Shown: positions 5,133 to 5,862 of the stretch, one piece after another
Layout: each line of letters opens with the position of its first letter
Position numbering within the stretch: the first letter of the stretch is position 1
Translations under genes and position numbers: made by a program
Notes under the pieces: generated by a model
The model's database searches: none
Told to the model about the DNA's origin: nothing
Seen by the model: only the letters and a program-made list of their open reading frames with translations
Source: Acidobacteriaceae bacterium
GTDB taxonomy: Bacteria; Acidobacteriota; Terriglobia; Terriglobales; Acidobacteriaceae
DNA: 5,862 nt
Reading direction: 5' to 3'
Assembly (NCBI GenBank): GCA_030039895.1
Contig: JASHUR010000402.1
Coordinates: 1 to 5,862 of the forward strand

Positions 5133-5509
5133 AAGCCGATTATCTTTTGGACACGCATATCCTGCTCTGGCTTGACTCCGATGTACGCCGCGTTTCGACT
5201 TCTGTGATCGAGACAATCGACCGTGCAGATCAGGTGTACTATAGCGCTGCTTCAGTCTGGGAGCTTTCCATCAAGCAAAGTTTGGGCAAGCTTCGATTGA
5301 CCAAGCCGATATCAGGATTTGTCGAGAACAGTCGTTTTCTTGAGCTGCCTGTAACAACACGCTATGCGGAAGCGGCTGCAAAATTGCCCATGCATCATCG
5401 CGATCCATTTGACAGAATGCTAGTCGCTCAGGCAGGCACGGAGGGGCTTGTCCTAATTACTGCCGACGAACGACTGTCCGCGTATGATCTAAAAACGCTT
5501 CGAGTCTGA
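5129..5509 (+). CDS. PIN-domain ribonuclease toxin (VapC-like)
   Basis: This 126-residue protein is a single PIN domain, the usual size for this toxin type. The acidic metal-binding residues are visible in order: D8 in YLLDTHILLWL, E45 in SVWELSIK, D92 and D95 in HRDPFDRMLVAQA, and D113 in ITADERL. The set looks complete, so the protein is probably a Mg-dependent RNase able to arrest growth when the antitoxin is lost. The HRDPFDRML version is typical of PIN toxins paired with Phd/YefM antitoxins rather than classic VapB. The RNA target cannot be inferred from the sequence. The TTG start overlaps the antitoxin stop and has AGAAGGA at 5116-5122. The gene ends 13 bp before the convergent membrane-protein gene, and I see no intrinsic terminator between them. 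Confidence 0.9.
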   Translation: MKADYLLDTHILLWLDSDVRRVSTSVIETIDRADQVYYSAASVWELSIKQSLGKLRLTKPISGFVENSRFLELPVTTRYAEAAAKLPMHHRDPFDRMLVAQAGTEGLVLITADERLSAYDLKTLRV

Positions 5510-5522
5510 GAATTGATTTCGT

Positions 5523-5792
5523 TCAGAATTGCGGCGGAGACGGCGGATTCTGATAGGTGAAGTTGGTCACGGATTGGCTCGCGGGGACGACTCTCCACTG
5601 AGAAAATGCCAGCACGTAGAGCATGATGAAGTTGATCAGTGGAATCAACATCAGAAGGCTGAGCCATGGAGAGAAGCCGGCCTTCTTCCAGATCATCCAG
5701 TACGGGATGATGACAAGGACCGCGATCGTAAGGATGAAAAATGGTGCGATCGCCATTAAGCCCTGGAAAGCATGCAACTGCGTCTGATCCAT
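5523..5792 (-). CDS. Small two-helix membrane protein, function unknown
   Basis: This 89-residue protein has two hydrophobic helices, at about residues 12-34 and 43-63, joined by a short basic, aromatic loop (YWMIWKKAGFSPW), and a polar, proline-rich C-terminal tail ending NPPSPPQF. The loop-plus-helix pattern (KKAGFSPWLSLLMLIPLINF) is reminiscent of small inner-membrane proteins such as DUF5684-like families, but I do not recognise it with confidence. The ATG is supported by AGGGGG on the - strand about 7 nt upstream (5800-5805). The frame stays open to the window edge but has no ATG, GTG or TTG there. The positive-inside rule would put the KK loop in the cytoplasm and both ends outside. It converges on the PIN toxin gene and bears no visible functional link to it. 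Confidence 0.75.
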   Translation of the reverse strand: MDQTQLHAFQGLMAIAPFFILTIAVLVIIPYWMIWKKAGFSPWLSLLMLIPLINFIMLYVLAFSQWRVVPASQSVTNFTYQNPPSPPQF

Positions 5793-5862
5793 AGGGCAAC
5801 CCCCTAGCGGGAAATAGAGATGCAGATAAGCGTAGTCGAGACGGCTGCGGGTGGGAAGAGGA
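5793..5862. other. Upstream region of the small membrane protein, to the window edge
   Basis: These 70 bp hold the ribosome site AGGGGG (- strand, 5800-5805) and presumably the promoter of the small membrane-protein gene, though no clear -35/-10 pair is visible. On the + strand an ATG at 5819 opens a frame that runs off the window (14 codons visible). It has no good ribosome site and cannot be judged. Confidence 0.4.

Overview
The window looks like ordinary chromosome from a GC-rich, diderm, soil-type Acidobacteriota, probably class Terriglobia. I infer this from the DUF6526-type membrane protein, the KDO-pathway sugar isomerase (which implies lipopolysaccharide), the stand-alone DsbD N-terminal domain beside a TlpA-like thioredoxin, and frequent UUG/GUG starts. 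No rRNA, tRNA, insertion sequence, CRISPR array or prophage gene is visible.

Layout. Positions 1-392 (+) hold the 3' part of tsaE (tRNA t6A modification); its 5' end lies outside the window. It overlaps by 4 bp, tail to tail, a DUF6526 membrane protein (389-823, -). Positions 824-1109 contain no long gene but hold several hairpins, a terminator-like structure on the + strand, and a possible 15-codon leader ORF on the - strand. kdsD (arabinose-5-phosphate isomerase, 1110-2087, -) is divergent from a two-gene redox operon: a membrane-anchored TlpA/ResA-like thioredoxin (2148-2804, +) translationally overlapping a secreted DsbD N-terminal-domain protein (2801-3304, +). gltX (glutamyl-tRNA synthetase, 3308-4756, -) converges on that operon with 3 bp between the stops and a perfect hairpin at the junction. 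A 118-bp divergent spacer with tandem TTGACCAAC repeats separates gltX from a type II toxin-antitoxin pair: a Phd/YefM antitoxin (4875-5132, +) and a PIN-domain toxin (5129-5509, +). The window ends with a small two-helix membrane protein of unknown function (5523-5792, -).

Functionally, tsaE and gltX serve tRNA maturation and charging, kdsD serves the outer membrane, the TlpA/DsbD-N pair probably handles periplasmic disulfide chemistry, and the toxin-antitoxin pair is an accessory element whose sequence looks more AT-rich than its neighbours. I see no convincing wholly new system. The least explained stretch is the structured intergenic region at about 840-1030.
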